This document shows positions 16,508 through 24,442 of a stretch of DNA of 41,488 nucleotides, piece by piece (within the stretch, counting starts at the first letter, position 1; each line of letters opens with the position of its first letter). The notes beneath the pieces are model-generated. The model searched no databases. It was not told the origin of the DNA and saw only the letters and a list, made by a program, of their open reading frames with translations. A program made the position numbers and the translations under genes. Source of the stretch: a virus; IMG/VR virus record IMGVR_UViG_3300017917_000714, positions 1 through 41,488 of that record. One strand, 5' to 3'.

Positions 16508-18439
16508 TTAGAATTTTTTTCCTACACCAGATATAACTGCAGGTGGTATAACAGCACCACCCGCTAAAGGTGGACCTGGTAAAGTACCTGGATTTAAAAC
16601 AATTTTTACAAAAGAATTCTTATCCTCTTCTTCAGTATGACCATCAATTATTGATTTAACTAACAATCCTATATCATTATCTTCACCAAACAATGGACCT
16701 GTTGGAACACCAGAAGCTTCAAGTCTTTCCATGATGTTCATAAATGCCCTATCTTGACTATAACCCGGAAGCGCGCCTGCAGTTGCCAATAATATTGGTG
16801 GAACTGATATTGGTGCGTCTGATGATAGTGCAATATCTATCGTGTTTAAAATTGTTTGAAATAATTCAGAACAATTATCTATTTCATTCTCTAATATTTT
16901 CTTTAATAACGCAATAAGTGCCGTTATAATGAGTAAGTATCGTTTGTATTTATTTTTTAAAATCTTTTTAACCAATATAGCAACAAACGCCAATAAATCT
17001 GCCTTGATTAGTTTCCAAAACTCACGTAAAAACAACCAAAATAAATCTTTAACAATATTTAAAATTGCTTTATTAAGTCGTTTAAATAACTCTTCTATTG
17101 TTAATCCTGCTTGTTTAAAAATTTTATAAAGAAGAACAATAGGAAAAAATATTTTAGGAGAAATTACCGAAAGTATTATTGATTTTGGTATACCCAAAAT
17201 GAAATTAGTTAATAGGTTGTTTAAAAAGTCTTCAATTGAAAGTCCGTTATCTGCTTGTTCTGACGCATCCATGGCAACGCTTTCTAAAACAGAATCAATA
17301 GCCGAATCCACGTTATCGTTTTTAGTTATATAAATAAAATCTTCTATGTGTAAATCATCAACTTCAACCTCAAAATTGTAACAATCTTTAAACCTAAGAA
17401 CTCTTCTATATCTTAAATCTTCATCATCTAAATCAATACCTTCAACATCATCAAAATTAAAGTAAAATTCAGTGTCTTCGTCAGTTTCAGAAAATAAATC
17501 AACCGCAGTTTGGTTTTTTAGTTCGTCTTTTTTTGTTGGAGAACCGCATATTGTAAACAAATCCGCAATAAGTTTTAACATTTTATCCAATCCAGAAATA
17601 AATTTAACCGAATCTGAACAACTTGATCCTCCTTGTAGTGTTAACATTAAATTATTTTTTAAAATGTCGTCTATCTTTGAAAATTCAAGTGATGAATAAT
17701 AGTCTTGGATGAATGTTTGTGTATTTTTGTTCAGTGTTAATCCACTTATATTGTATCTTTGATTACCAGAATCCCAACCACTAGTAAATAGATTATTACC
17801 ATTGTTTGCGTTAAATGTGTAAGTTCCACCATTAAATAACCCATATAGTTCTCTATTAAATTTTACTTTGCCAAGATCTCTATTTTTTGGTTCATATGTT
17901 AGAAACCCACAATTACTATCTGGATCAATGGTTAACATTTTTAAAATGTCAAACTCTTCGGGTCTTATGGTTATTGAGTCAAAAAGAAATGTGGATTCAG
18001 TACCACATATACCTTCACCCATAAAAAGTATTTCAGATAATCTTTTAACAACAATTTCTTTTGCGGAGTCTGAGGTTTTTTCTGCAGATTTTTTTGCGTG
18101 TGATTTTAACCTTTTTTTTGTTGCTAACTTATCGGAGTTTACTGGTCCTGCAGTTTGTTTAATGTCGGTTTCTTTTCCACTTGTTTTTTTACTAGATGAT
18201 GTGAAACTTTCGGCAATTTCTAATAAATCTGAAAAAATATCATTTTTATTTTCTTTCTTTAAGTTTCTTTTTTTCTTTAAATCGTCAAGTTTTTTACCGA
18301 CAAATTTATCAACGGATGGGATGTTTTCTAAATACTTATCTGCAACATTATTCGTAAATGCTTTTGGATTATCATTTATCTTTTTTATTGCTTCAATTTT
18401 AGCTTTTAACTCTTTTTTTCTTTCAGTAGATTTACCCAT
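16508..18439 (-). CDS. Large virion-associated protein with hydrophobic helices
   Basis: 643 residues, family not recognised. Residues 1-140 are a Lys-rich helical segment (KKELKAKIEAIKKIND). A mixed alpha/beta part follows (about 140-400). Two hydrophobic blocks come next, about 410-445 (FILGIPKSIILSVISPKIFF) and about 465-520 (WLFLREFWKLIKADLLAFVA and RYLLIITALIALLKKIL), which could be membrane-interacting helices. The C-terminus is Gly/Pro-rich (NPGTLPGPPLAGGAVIPPAV). The hydrophobic helices inside a structural operon suggest a protein that contacts the host inner membrane during injection or a tail-interior protein. This is inference. Its start overlaps the upstream stop by one base. Confidence 0.75.
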   Translation of the reverse strand: MGKSTERKKELKAKIEAIKKINDNPKAFTNNVADKYLENIPSVDKFVGKKLDDLKKKRNLKKENKNDIFSDLLEIAESFTSSSKKTSGKETDIKQTAGPVNSDKLATKKRLKSHAKKSAEKTSDSAKEIVVKRLSEILFMGEGICGTESTFLFDSITIRPEEFDILKMLTIDPDSNCGFLTYEPKNRDLGKVKFNRELYGLFNGGTYTFNANNGNNLFTSGWDSGNQRYNISGLTLNKNTQTFIQDYYSSLEFSKIDDILKNNLMLTLQGGSSCSDSVKFISGLDKMLKLIADLFTICGSPTKKDELKNQTAVDLFSETDEDTEFYFNFDDVEGIDLDDEDLRYRRVLRFKDCYNFEVEVDDLHIEDFIYITKNDNVDSAIDSVLESVAMDASEQADNGLSIEDFLNNLLTNFILGIPKSIILSVISPKIFFPIVLLYKIFKQAGLTIEELFKRLNKAILNIVKDLFWLFLREFWKLIKADLLAFVAILVKKILKNKYKRYLLIITALIALLKKILENEIDNCSELFQTILNTIDIALSSDAPISVPPILLATAGALPGYSQDRAFMNIMERLEASGVPTGPLFGEDNDIGLLVKSIIDGHTEEEDKNSFVKIVLNPGTLPGPPLAGGAVIPPAVISGVGKKF

Positions 18440-18813
18440 TATCCTTTGTATGTCACACCAGCGTCTTCTTTATTGTCATCTTTCATTAATTGTTCCAAAA
18501 TGGCTTTATCTTCATCGGTTAATTGTAATTTACCACCGCTTGCGTTTGAACCACCAGTTGTTTGTTTCAATAAAGCACTTTGTAATTTAACTAATGATAT
18601 TTTCTTTTCGGTACAATCATTTAAAATTTTTTGTTGTTCCTTAATAACGGGACCGATGACACTCATATCTTCAGCATCCTTCATAAAGGTTAACATTTTC
18701 TTTGTAATCATTGATGCTGTGTTTTTTTGTTCCACAATATCGTTGTAGATTTCTTGCATCAATGCAAGTGCCGAATCGGTATCTAAGGATATTAAATTTT
18801 TTCTTTGTCCCAT
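18439..18813 (-). CDS. Small helical phage protein of unknown function
   Basis: 124 residues, mainly helical with a regular heptad-like pattern (DTDSALALMQEIYNDIVEQK, then ILNDCTEKKISLVKLQSALL). A Gly/Ser linker (TTGGSNASGGK) leads to a short C-terminal helix. No membrane segment or catalytic motif. It directly precedes the 643-residue virion protein with a one-base stop/start overlap and has its own late-type motif, so it is probably an assembly or structural partner. The ATG at 18813 leaves a 20-base gap to the sigma factor gene. Confidence 0.72.
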   Translation of the reverse strand: MGQRKNLISLDTDSALALMQEIYNDIVEQKNTASMITKKMLTFMKDAEDMSVIGPVIKEQQKILNDCTEKKISLVKLQSALLKQTTGGSNASGGKLQLTDEDKAILEQLMKDDNKEDAGVTYKG

Positions 18814-18816
18814 AAC

Positions 18817-18824
18817 AATAAATA
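18817..18824 (-). promoter_or_regulatory. Late-promoter-like motif (minus strand)
   Basis: TATTTATT on the minus strand (context TTGTATTTATTGTT), three bases before the ATG at 18813. It marks a possible boundary between the sigma-factor gene and the virion genes downstream of it. Confidence 0.45.
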
Positions 18825-18833
18825 CAAAAATTA

Positions 18834-19532
18834 TTAATTTATTAAATCAACAACAATACCATCATATATTTTTTTGTATTTTTTCATAGATATTCTTATC
18901 TCTTTAGTTGATAGTGATGTCATTTCACGTAATGAAAGAAGAATGAGATTTTTGTTGAATTTGTTACCTTCACCAATCTGAAATATTTTTTCAAAATTAT
19001 TAAAGATTTCAACTAAAGCGTATCCCAATTTTTGTTCGTTTTCGGTCAATTCTTCATTTTCCATAAAATCTTCAAGTTGGTTGACCAATTTTAGAATTAC
19101 ATCCCTGTAATCAACATGAACCTCATCAATTATATATGAATGTTCGATACTTTCTTCAAGATCTGATGAAATATCGTCATATGATACGTTTCTATTGGTT
19201 TCTTTTGTGTCTTTCTGAATAACACCCATCAAATAGTGTTTACAAATGGTACCAAAATACGAATACGCCTTATGATTTTTAGTATGATCGAATTTACTTA
19301 TCTTCGTCATTAGAAAAGACATGGTATCTGTGTGAATTTCATTAAATTCCAAGTCTTTCCTATATAGTTTATAACGGCGAATTATACTTTCAACCATTAT
19401 TGTGAGAGGTTCTTTTAAATATTCATTGAATATCTTGTTCTTTTCTTTTTCGGATTCTGATTCTAAGTATCGTATTACCGCTTGTTCTTGTTCCTCCCCA
19501 AAATACATTTTTTGGGTTCTTTTTCGAGGCAT
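18834..19532 (-). CDS. Late-transcription sigma factor (gp55-like)
   Basis: 232 residues. T4 gp55 is a minimal sigma factor that binds host RNA polymerase and recognises the short late promoter. This protein shows the region-2-like core at about 35-115: a helix around PLTIMVESIIRRYKLYRKDL, then the marker SKFDHTKNHKAYSYFGTICK followed by HYLMGVI (79-105), very like the gp55 pattern FDxTKYKNPHAYITQACFNA. No region 4 with a helix-turn-helix for a -35 element is evident, although the C-terminal 80 residues are longer than in T4. It starts two bases after the glycosyltransferase stop. It is the obvious reader of the TATTTATA motifs. Confidence 0.83.
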   Translation of the reverse strand: MPRKRTQKMYFGEEQEQAVIRYLESESEKEKNKIFNEYLKEPLTIMVESIIRRYKLYRKDLEFNEIHTDTMSFLMTKISKFDHTKNHKAYSYFGTICKHYLMGVIQKDTKETNRNVSYDDISSDLEESIEHSYIIDEVHVDYRDVILKLVNQLEDFMENEELTENEQKLGYALVEIFNNFEKIFQIGEGNKFNKNLILLSLREMTSLSTKEIRISMKKYKKIYDGIVVDLIN

Positions 19533-19534
19533 TC

Positions 19535-20314
19535 TTAATTTTCTACATATGTAATATCACGTTTATTCTTGAAGAAAAACTCTTTTTTTGCTGTATCTAA
19601 CCAAAACTTAACCTCATTTTCTGATAATTTTGTTTTTTCATCGTTTTTAAATGACCAAAACAACGAATCTTCTCTAAAATTAACATGTTTATAACCAACT
19701 CTAGGTATTGTCATAACATTAACGTTATTATGTGTTAATCTAAGCAAAAACTCATATCCAAACGTAAGTTTAATGTTCTCTTTGAACTTACCCAACTCTT
19801 TAATCTTTGATGTTTTGTATAAACCACCCGATATTTGAAAATTTTGGTATTCAAGTAATGCTTCGTTTGATAAAAACCCTTGTTTATCGGTAAAACCATA
19901 TGCCCATGTTGATTCGTTTGTAAAACTTAAGAATTTACCATCAACATTAATATCTTTAACCAAAGTTAAAAATGTCTCAACATCTGGATTTTCTTTCATG
20001 TAACTATCCATGGTAGTTAACCAATTTTGGGTATATTCGTCATCAACTTCTAATATTGAAAACCACTCAGTGTCACAATTTTCAATACCCAAGTTAACTT
20101 GAGAACAGAAGTCCATTGAACCCTCGTTTTTAATAATACTATATTCAAGTTTTCCTGTTTGAAGATTTAGTTGTGATGAAATTGATTCGTTTGTTACAAT
20201 TACCAATTTAACATCGTTGTAAAATTCTTCAACCGACTCAACGGCATTTTCAAACATCATTTTATATTCGTCATCCCATTTATGTATGGGTAAAATCACT
20301 GTTATATTTTTCAT
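19535..20314 (-). CDS. Glycosyltransferase, GT2-like (GT-A fold)
   Basis: 259 residues. The start ITVILPIHKWDDEY is the typical first strand of family 2 transferases. ILEVDDEY (88-94) supplies the DxD-type metal and nucleotide-sugar motif (D91/D92), and LKDINVDGKF and the later GGLYKTSKIKELGKF segment match the acceptor-side half. It should transfer a sugar from a nucleotide donor. The acceptor is not shown by sequence. The gene is coupled by ATGA to another glycosyltransferase gene upstream and lies next to the late sigma gene, so modification of a virion protein is as likely as modification of host surface or DNA. Confidence 0.83.
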   Translation of the reverse strand: MKNITVILPIHKWDDEYKMMFENAVESVEEFYNDVKLVIVTNESISSQLNLQTGKLEYSIIKNEGSMDFCSQVNLGIENCDTEWFSILEVDDEYTQNWLTTMDSYMKENPDVETFLTLVKDINVDGKFLSFTNESTWAYGFTDKQGFLSNEALLEYQNFQISGGLYKTSKIKELGKFKENIKLTFGYEFLLRLTHNNVNVMTIPRVGYKHVNFREDSLFWSFKNDEKTKLSENEVKFWLDTAKKEFFFKNKRDITYVEN

Positions 20315-21378
20315 TCTGTTATCTCCTCTTTTAATTTTTCTAACGCGTTTTGAATTGCTTCAACTCTTTTATTTTTAAATGAACCAAAAATACTAATAAT
20401 GTTGTTTTTGGTAATTTCTGTATCATATGGTAACAACGTTTCTTTCATTTTTTGTTTAACGTCATCATTTAATTCAGAACCGTCTAACCAAGCCATTACA
20501 AAAGTTCCAAGAATTTCAACGATTTTGTTTTCATCATATGTCCACATACCATTTTCACTTAACCAATCAGGTTCGTTTCTCGGTATTTTACCAATAACTG
20601 GTACACCACATTTTATTGATTCAAGTGGAAAAGTACCAAAGGTTGAGTCATCATCAACCCAAACAGAAACCATTGATGTTTTAAGAAAATCGGCAAATTC
20701 TGAATAACTTAAACCAACCATGTCTCTAAATGTTATCCATCTTAAAAATGGGTATTTAATATAAAACTCTGAAATTATTTTTTTGGTTTTAGACCTGTCT
20801 TTAGTCATAATTGAAATCACTGGTAGTTTTTGTTTTTCAGATGGTGTAAACTCTTCCCCAATAATAGGTGGAATTATGTGAACTAAACTTTCCGAATACA
20901 AATCATTGATGTATTTTTTAGAATTTTCGGTTGTTGTAATAACCCTATCAAATCCAAAGTCAGACCATCTACTACCAATTGGTAAAGTTTCAAAAATATA
21001 TTCTTTTTGTTGTACCAACATAACTTTAACACAACGGATATTTGCTAAACTTTCCAAAACATTAGAGTAATATTCAGGAACAACAACAATATCTTCGATT
21101 TTTATTTCGACTCTATCGTCCTTAATTGTAACAACATCCAGTGAATCATATTTCTCACCTAACCATTTTGAAACTCCAGTATATGTTTTATCCTCGACTA
21201 AAATTTTTGAATTGTAGCCCGATTCTTTTAATGTTAATGCCATATCATAGATATGTTTAACAGACGCACGTGGATTATTTCTCGTGTCGTACACTAAAAA
21301 ATAGATAACATTTTGATTGTCCTCTAAATTTTTTAGTGATGTTTCTAATTTTTCAATGTTTTCTTTATTATTCATCAT
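20311..21378 (-). CDS. Glycosyltransferase, GT-B fold (GT4-like)
   Basis: 355 residues. The first half has the Rossmann-like start YFLVYDTRNN and HIYDMALTLKESGYNSKILV. The second half carries the donor-binding segment WVDDDSTFGTFPLESIKCGV followed by PVIGKIPRN (about 240-270), where the F-P-L-E-S-I-K-C-G-V-P pattern corresponds to the E-x7-E region of retaining GT-B enzymes. I keep the first of two adjacent ATG codons; the second, three bases on, is equally possible. It overlaps the upstream gene by 11 bases and the GT2-like gene by ATGA. Donor and acceptor are unknown. Confidence 0.8.
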   Translation of the reverse strand: MMNNKENIEKLETSLKNLEDNQNVIYFLVYDTRNNPRASVKHIYDMALTLKESGYNSKILVEDKTYTGVSKWLGEKYDSLDVVTIKDDRVEIKIEDIVVVPEYYSNVLESLANIRCVKVMLVQQKEYIFETLPIGSRWSDFGFDRVITTTENSKKYINDLYSESLVHIIPPIIGEEFTPSEKQKLPVISIMTKDRSKTKKIISEFYIKYPFLRWITFRDMVGLSYSEFADFLKTSMVSVWVDDDSTFGTFPLESIKCGVPVIGKIPRNEPDWLSENGMWTYDENKIVEILGTFVMAWLDGSELNDDVKQKMKETLLPYDTEITKNNIISIFGSFKNKRVEAIQNALEKLKEEITE

Positions 21379-21652
21379 CTTCTTCTATTAGTACTCCGTA
21401 TTTTATTAATGTGTTAAATGCAATTTTAAATGATACACTCAAACTGTTTCCTGCAATTGGTCCCAATTCTTCATCGGTTTCATTAAATTCACCTAAAACA
21501 CGCTCAAGACAAAGTTTGATAACTTCATATTTGAAAAGGTTTATTTCTAACGATACACTATCATCTTCATTTTTGATAGTGCCGCCTGTTTGACATTTTT
21601 CAGTAATTGTTTCAATGTCGATGTAATAGTTTTTTCCGAATAACTCAACCAT
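21368..21652 (-). CDS. Small acidic phage protein of unknown function
   Basis: 94 residues, acidic, with a mixed beta then alpha pattern: MVELFGKNYYIDIETITEKC, then SVSLEINLFKYEVIKLCLER. No catalytic motif. The N-terminal 35 codons overlap the end of the HAD-like gene in another frame over 106 bases, and its last bases overlap the next gene. The composition of the overlap and the clean amphipathic helix downstream suggest a real gene rather than a chance frame. Function unknown. Confidence 0.68.
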   Translation of the reverse strand: MVELFGKNYYIDIETITEKCQTGGTIKNEDDSVSLEINLFKYEVIKLCLERVLGEFNETDEELGPIAGNSLSVSFKIAFNTLIKYGVLIEEDDE

Positions 21653-22227
21653 TCTTTTTGAATTTCATTTAATTTATTTATTTCTATTTTATTTGTAAAG
21701 TGATTATTGTAATATGTGTTAAATTTAATAACAGATTTATTTTTTGGACACATGGAAATGACTGTTTCATCATCAGTAATCCATAAGTCACAATTAGACC
21801 ATAGATTATTTATCTCATCATAATTTGAGAATTTTACATTGTCACAAAGAATGCCATTTTTTGAAAGGAAAAATAAAGAGGCTGGTTTTGATTTACCCTT
21901 TTCTGATAAACCAACAATTGTAAATGTTACGTCAGGATTATCAAATAACATGGTATTAAAATCAGTTGCAGCATGACTATAACTCAAACCAGCATGACCA
22001 AATATTTCTATTGGAAAATCAAAGTATAAAAACTTCTTGTATTCTTCTTCGGATTGAAAATTATAGGTGTTTAAGATACCTTTAATAGATGAAGGATTAT
22101 CTTTTAAACCATATTCAAAAGTTTCTTCACTTTCGGTTTCCGTGTTTAAAAAATAATCCTTATAATGATAATCAAATTTTTGAAGGGTGTTTCTTAATAC
22201 ACCATCAATACTTACATATACTTCCAT
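21547..22227 (-). CDS. Degenerate HAD-like protein
   Basis: 226 residues from the ATG at 22227 (MEVYVSIDGVLRNTLQKF). A longer frame uses GTG at 22251. VYVSIDGVLRN matches HAD motif I (DxDGVLR) except that the first aspartate, the phosphorylated nucleophile, is serine (S6, codon AGT). Around 135-170, NNLWSNCDLWITDDETVISM resembles the later strand of HAD phosphatases with an acidic pair. The family usually removes phosphate from nucleotides or sugars. Without the nucleophile this copy is probably inactive as a phosphatase or has a changed role. Its last 106 bases overlap the following gene in another frame. Confidence 0.6.
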   Translation of the reverse strand: MEVYVSIDGVLRNTLQKFDYHYKDYFLNTETESEETFEYGLKDNPSSIKGILNTYNFQSEEEYKKFLYFDFPIEIFGHAGLSYSHAATDFNTMLFDNPDVTFTIVGLSEKGKSKPASLFFLSKNGILCDNVKFSNYDEINNLWSNCDLWITDDETVISMCPKNKSVIKFNTYYNNHFTNKIEINKLNEIQKEWLSYSEKTITSTLKQLLKNVKQAALSKMKMIVYR

Positions 22228-22264
22228 AACAGAAATATAATAATAAAACACTTATGTGTAAATA

Positions 22265-22993
22265 CTAATCGTATCTTTTCAATATTTCAGTAATAAGTGG
22301 GTTTCTAACAATATCTTTATCGTTAAATTCAAATACACCAATATTTCTCATTTCACCCAATCTTATTTTTGCATCGTACAAACCTGTTTTGGTTTTATCT
22401 TTATATTTGTCCGATTGTTCCAAATCTCCCGAGATAAAAAACTTTGAGTTGAATCCTATCCTTGTTAATAATAATTTCATTTGAGATGGTGTTGCGTTTT
22501 GAGCCTCTTCAAAAACTAAAATTGTATTATCAACGTTCCATCCCCTCATATATGCCAATGCGGCAATTTCAATAAATCCTTCTTCTGCCAATTTTTCTCT
22601 CGCATCTTTTCCAATTATTTTATTTAATAGGTAATACGATGGATAGATATATGGGTCTAATTTTTCTTCAAGACCACCCGGTAACGATCCCAACTTTTCC
22701 TCCGCTTCAACTGCGGGTCTAACTATGATTATTTTTTCATATTTGTTTTCGTCACTCCAAAGTAAATCAATGGCTCTTTTCATTGCGATGTATGATTTAC
22801 CTACACCCGCAGGTCCAAAACATAATGTTATTTCATTGTCACCCAAAATATTCCAATACTCTTCTTGATTCTTTGTAAGGAATTTTTCTTTTGGTTGTTT
22901 TATTAGCTGTCTAATTCTTTCTTTTTTGTTTTGTTTTCTTTCCTCGAAAACATGTGAATTAGTTTTTCCTGATTTGGTTGTTGTTTTTTTCAA
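22265..22993 (-). CDS. phoH: PhoH-like ATPase with TTG start
   Basis: 242 residues, a RecA/helicase-type P-loop ATPase common in T4-like phages. Walker A GPAGVGKS (60-67), Walker B TILVFEEAQN (157-166), the FISGDLEQSD motif (about 192-201) and the closing FNDKDIVRNPLITEILKRY are all family hallmarks. A Lys-rich N-terminal tail (1-40) precedes the domain. The frame contains no ATG before the Walker A region and a stop lies eight codons upstream, so the start must be TTG at 22993. The biochemical role of phage PhoH is unsettled; RNA or nucleotide metabolism under host stress is the usual suggestion. It is transcribed after the dUTPase gene with a 41-base gap. Confidence 0.93.
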   Translation of the reverse strand: MKKTTTKSGKTNSHVFEERKQNKKERIRQLIKQPKEKFLTKNQEEYWNILGDNEITLCFGPAGVGKSYIAMKRAIDLLWSDENKYEKIIIVRPAVEAEEKLGSLPGGLEEKLDPYIYPSYYLLNKIIGKDAREKLAEEGFIEIAALAYMRGWNVDNTILVFEEAQNATPSQMKLLLTRIGFNSKFFISGDLEQSDKYKDKTKTGLYDAKIRLGEMRNIGVFEFNDKDIVRNPLITEILKRYD

Positions 22994-23034
22994 GTCTGTT
23001 TTGTTTAAATATAATTATTATGGTTCAGTTAAAA

Positions 23035-23640
23035 TTACGAACCGGTACTACCAAATCCACCTTCACCTCTTTCAGTTGAGGTAAGATCATCAACTTCAAC
23101 AAATTTAATACTTGGGTATGGTACGATGATAATTTGTGCAATCCTATCACCAACTTTATAGTCTGTTTGATCTATTCTAATATCATTGGGTCCGAAAACT
23201 TTTTTAAATGTTGCCTGTATTTCGCCCCTATAACCACTATCAATAACACCAACAGAATTAGTTAAACTCAAATCTGTTTTTCTTATTGAAGAACGTGGAA
23301 ACACTAATCCAACGTAACCTTTTGGGATTTCCATTGCAATACCCGTACCATAAGTCACATCAAAGCTTGTATTTTCAATTATTTTAGTTGCCACTAAATC
23401 CATACCAGCATCACCATCTTTCGCATACGATGGAATAACAGCATTAGGTGATAGTTTTTTAATCTTAACCTCCATTTGGTTAGTGTTGTAAATCACATTA
23501 TTTTCAACATCTTTTCCGAGTTTGTTTAACATTTCGTTAAGTTCGGTAATGTAATTAGTGTCTTTTGATTCACCAGTTGATAATATTTTTTCAAACTCTA
23601 AAAGTTTGTTTAAGTATTTTTCAATATCACTTTTTTCCAT
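23035..23640 (-). CDS. dut: dUTPase with helical N-terminal extension
   Basis: 201 residues. The enzyme hydrolyses dUTP to dUMP, keeping uracil out of DNA and feeding dTMP synthesis. All five motifs are present: DAGMDLVA (77-84), PRSSIR (115-120), GVIDSGYRGEI (131-141), GDRIAQIII (164-172) and RGEGGFGSTG (191-200). The dUTPase domain proper begins at about M56 (MEVKIKKLSPNAVIPSYAKD). Residues 1-55 are a charged helical extension not found in ordinary trimeric dUTPases. An internal start at M56 would give a normal-size enzyme, but the long version overlaps the upstream gene by only 14 bases, typical of this operon. Confidence 0.93.
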   Translation of the reverse strand: MEKSDIEKYLNKLLEFEKILSTGESKDTNYITELNEMLNKLGKDVENNVIYNTNQMEVKIKKLSPNAVIPSYAKDGDAGMDLVATKIIENTSFDVTYGTGIAMEIPKGYVGLVFPRSSIRKTDLSLTNSVGVIDSGYRGEIQATFKKVFGPNDIRIDQTDYKVGDRIAQIIIVPYPSIKFVEVDDLTSTERGEGGFGSTGS

Positions 23641-24193
23641 TTTTTTCTTCTAATATAGATAATTCAAAACCCATTTTTATTACGTGTGTTAAATTTTCTG
23701 AATAATACTTTGCTTGTTTATCATCAGAGTCTTTATCTGTATTTAAAATTGCTTGGTATTCTTCTTCTGTTAAAGAAACTCCGTATTTGGTTGCATAATA
23801 TACAGACCTTTCACCAACTTTTAATGATACCAATTCCTCATTAAACTCATACATTTTACCTTGGTTTTTAATTTGCCAATCATTTTTGTTTGGTTTAAAA
23901 AGAAATACCTTTCCTATTTGTGATATGAAAATACATTTAAGTATTGATACCGGATTTAATTTAACATTATCAGGTAACAAATCATTTATCTTAATGGAGT
24001 ACTTAGCAGCTTTTAAACAGTTATTAAGTAAACCACCGGGATAAGATCCGTACATATCCAACATAGTAGTTGCTGGTGATGTGTAAAAATCCTCACCCAA
24101 GAAATCTTCCAATTCTTGAGTGAGAATACTATATTTTTTATTAGTTTCTTTGAACTTTTTTTTATTCTGTTCAAGTTGTTCTATCGTTAACAT
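23627..24193 (-). CDS. HD-domain-like protein without metal ligands
   Basis: 188 residues. The helical plan follows HD-superfamily phosphohydrolases: YGSYPGGLLNNCLKAAKYSI (48-67) corresponds to the GGLLxHSLxVAxYA helix, ILKCIFISQIGKVFLF (84-99) to LxLLHDIGK, and VGERSVYYATKYGVSLTEEE to the next helix pair. The canonical histidines and HD pair are replaced: N57/N58 in the first helix and S91-Q92 where H-D should be. Metal-dependent hydrolysis is therefore unlikely, suggesting a structural, binding or inhibitory role. It overlaps the dUTPase start by 14 bases. The fold assignment is by pattern only. Confidence 0.55.
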   Translation of the reverse strand: MLTIEQLEQNKKKFKETNKKYSILTQELEDFLGEDFYTSPATTMLDMYGSYPGGLLNNCLKAAKYSIKINDLLPDNVKLNPVSILKCIFISQIGKVFLFKPNKNDWQIKNQGKMYEFNEELVSLKVGERSVYYATKYGVSLTEEEYQAILNTDKDSDDKQAKYYSENLTHVIKMGFELSILEEKNGKK

Positions 24194-24196
24194 AAA

Positions 24197-24430
24197 TTAT
24201 CCTTTAAAATATTCAGGTGTGTTTTTTTGATCGATGATACATTCAATTGGCATTTTAACAATTGCCAAGCTTTCGCTTGATCTCATGTCACCTTGACGAT
24301 ATTTTGAAACAACTAATGTCGCTTCCTCAACCGATTCGGCTTCAACGATGTATTTAACTTTTTGTAATCTTGGGTTTCCGTTGCGGTCAAGTTGCTCCAA
24401 CTCGTATCCGACTGTTACTAAATAATGCAT
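24197..24430 (-). CDS. Small protein resembling Bacteroidota DUF4494-type proteins
   Basis: 77 residues: beta strand MHYLVTVGYELEQ, a second strand QKVKYIVEAESVEEA followed by a helix, then ESLAIVKMPIECII. This strand-strand-helix-strand layout, with 'V-E-A-E-S-V-E-E-A' before the helix, is like the small DUF4494 proteins of Bacteroidota and their phages. The match is by layout only. No catalytic residues. It is three bases from the HD-like gene and 12 from the glycosyltransferase gene. Confidence 0.65.
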   Translation of the reverse strand: MHYLVTVGYELEQLDRNGNPRLQKVKYIVEAESVEEATLVVSKYRQGDMRSSESLAIVKMPIECIIDQKNTPEYFKG

Positions 24431-24442
24431 AAATTTTTGTTT

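Noticed and set aside
17868-18590. 240-residue plus-strand frame opposite the 643-residue virion gene
   Set aside because: Composition (Phe/Ser/Leu-rich) is typical of a shadow of Lys/Glu/Asn codons, and it would cross two minus-strand genes that are tightly coupled.
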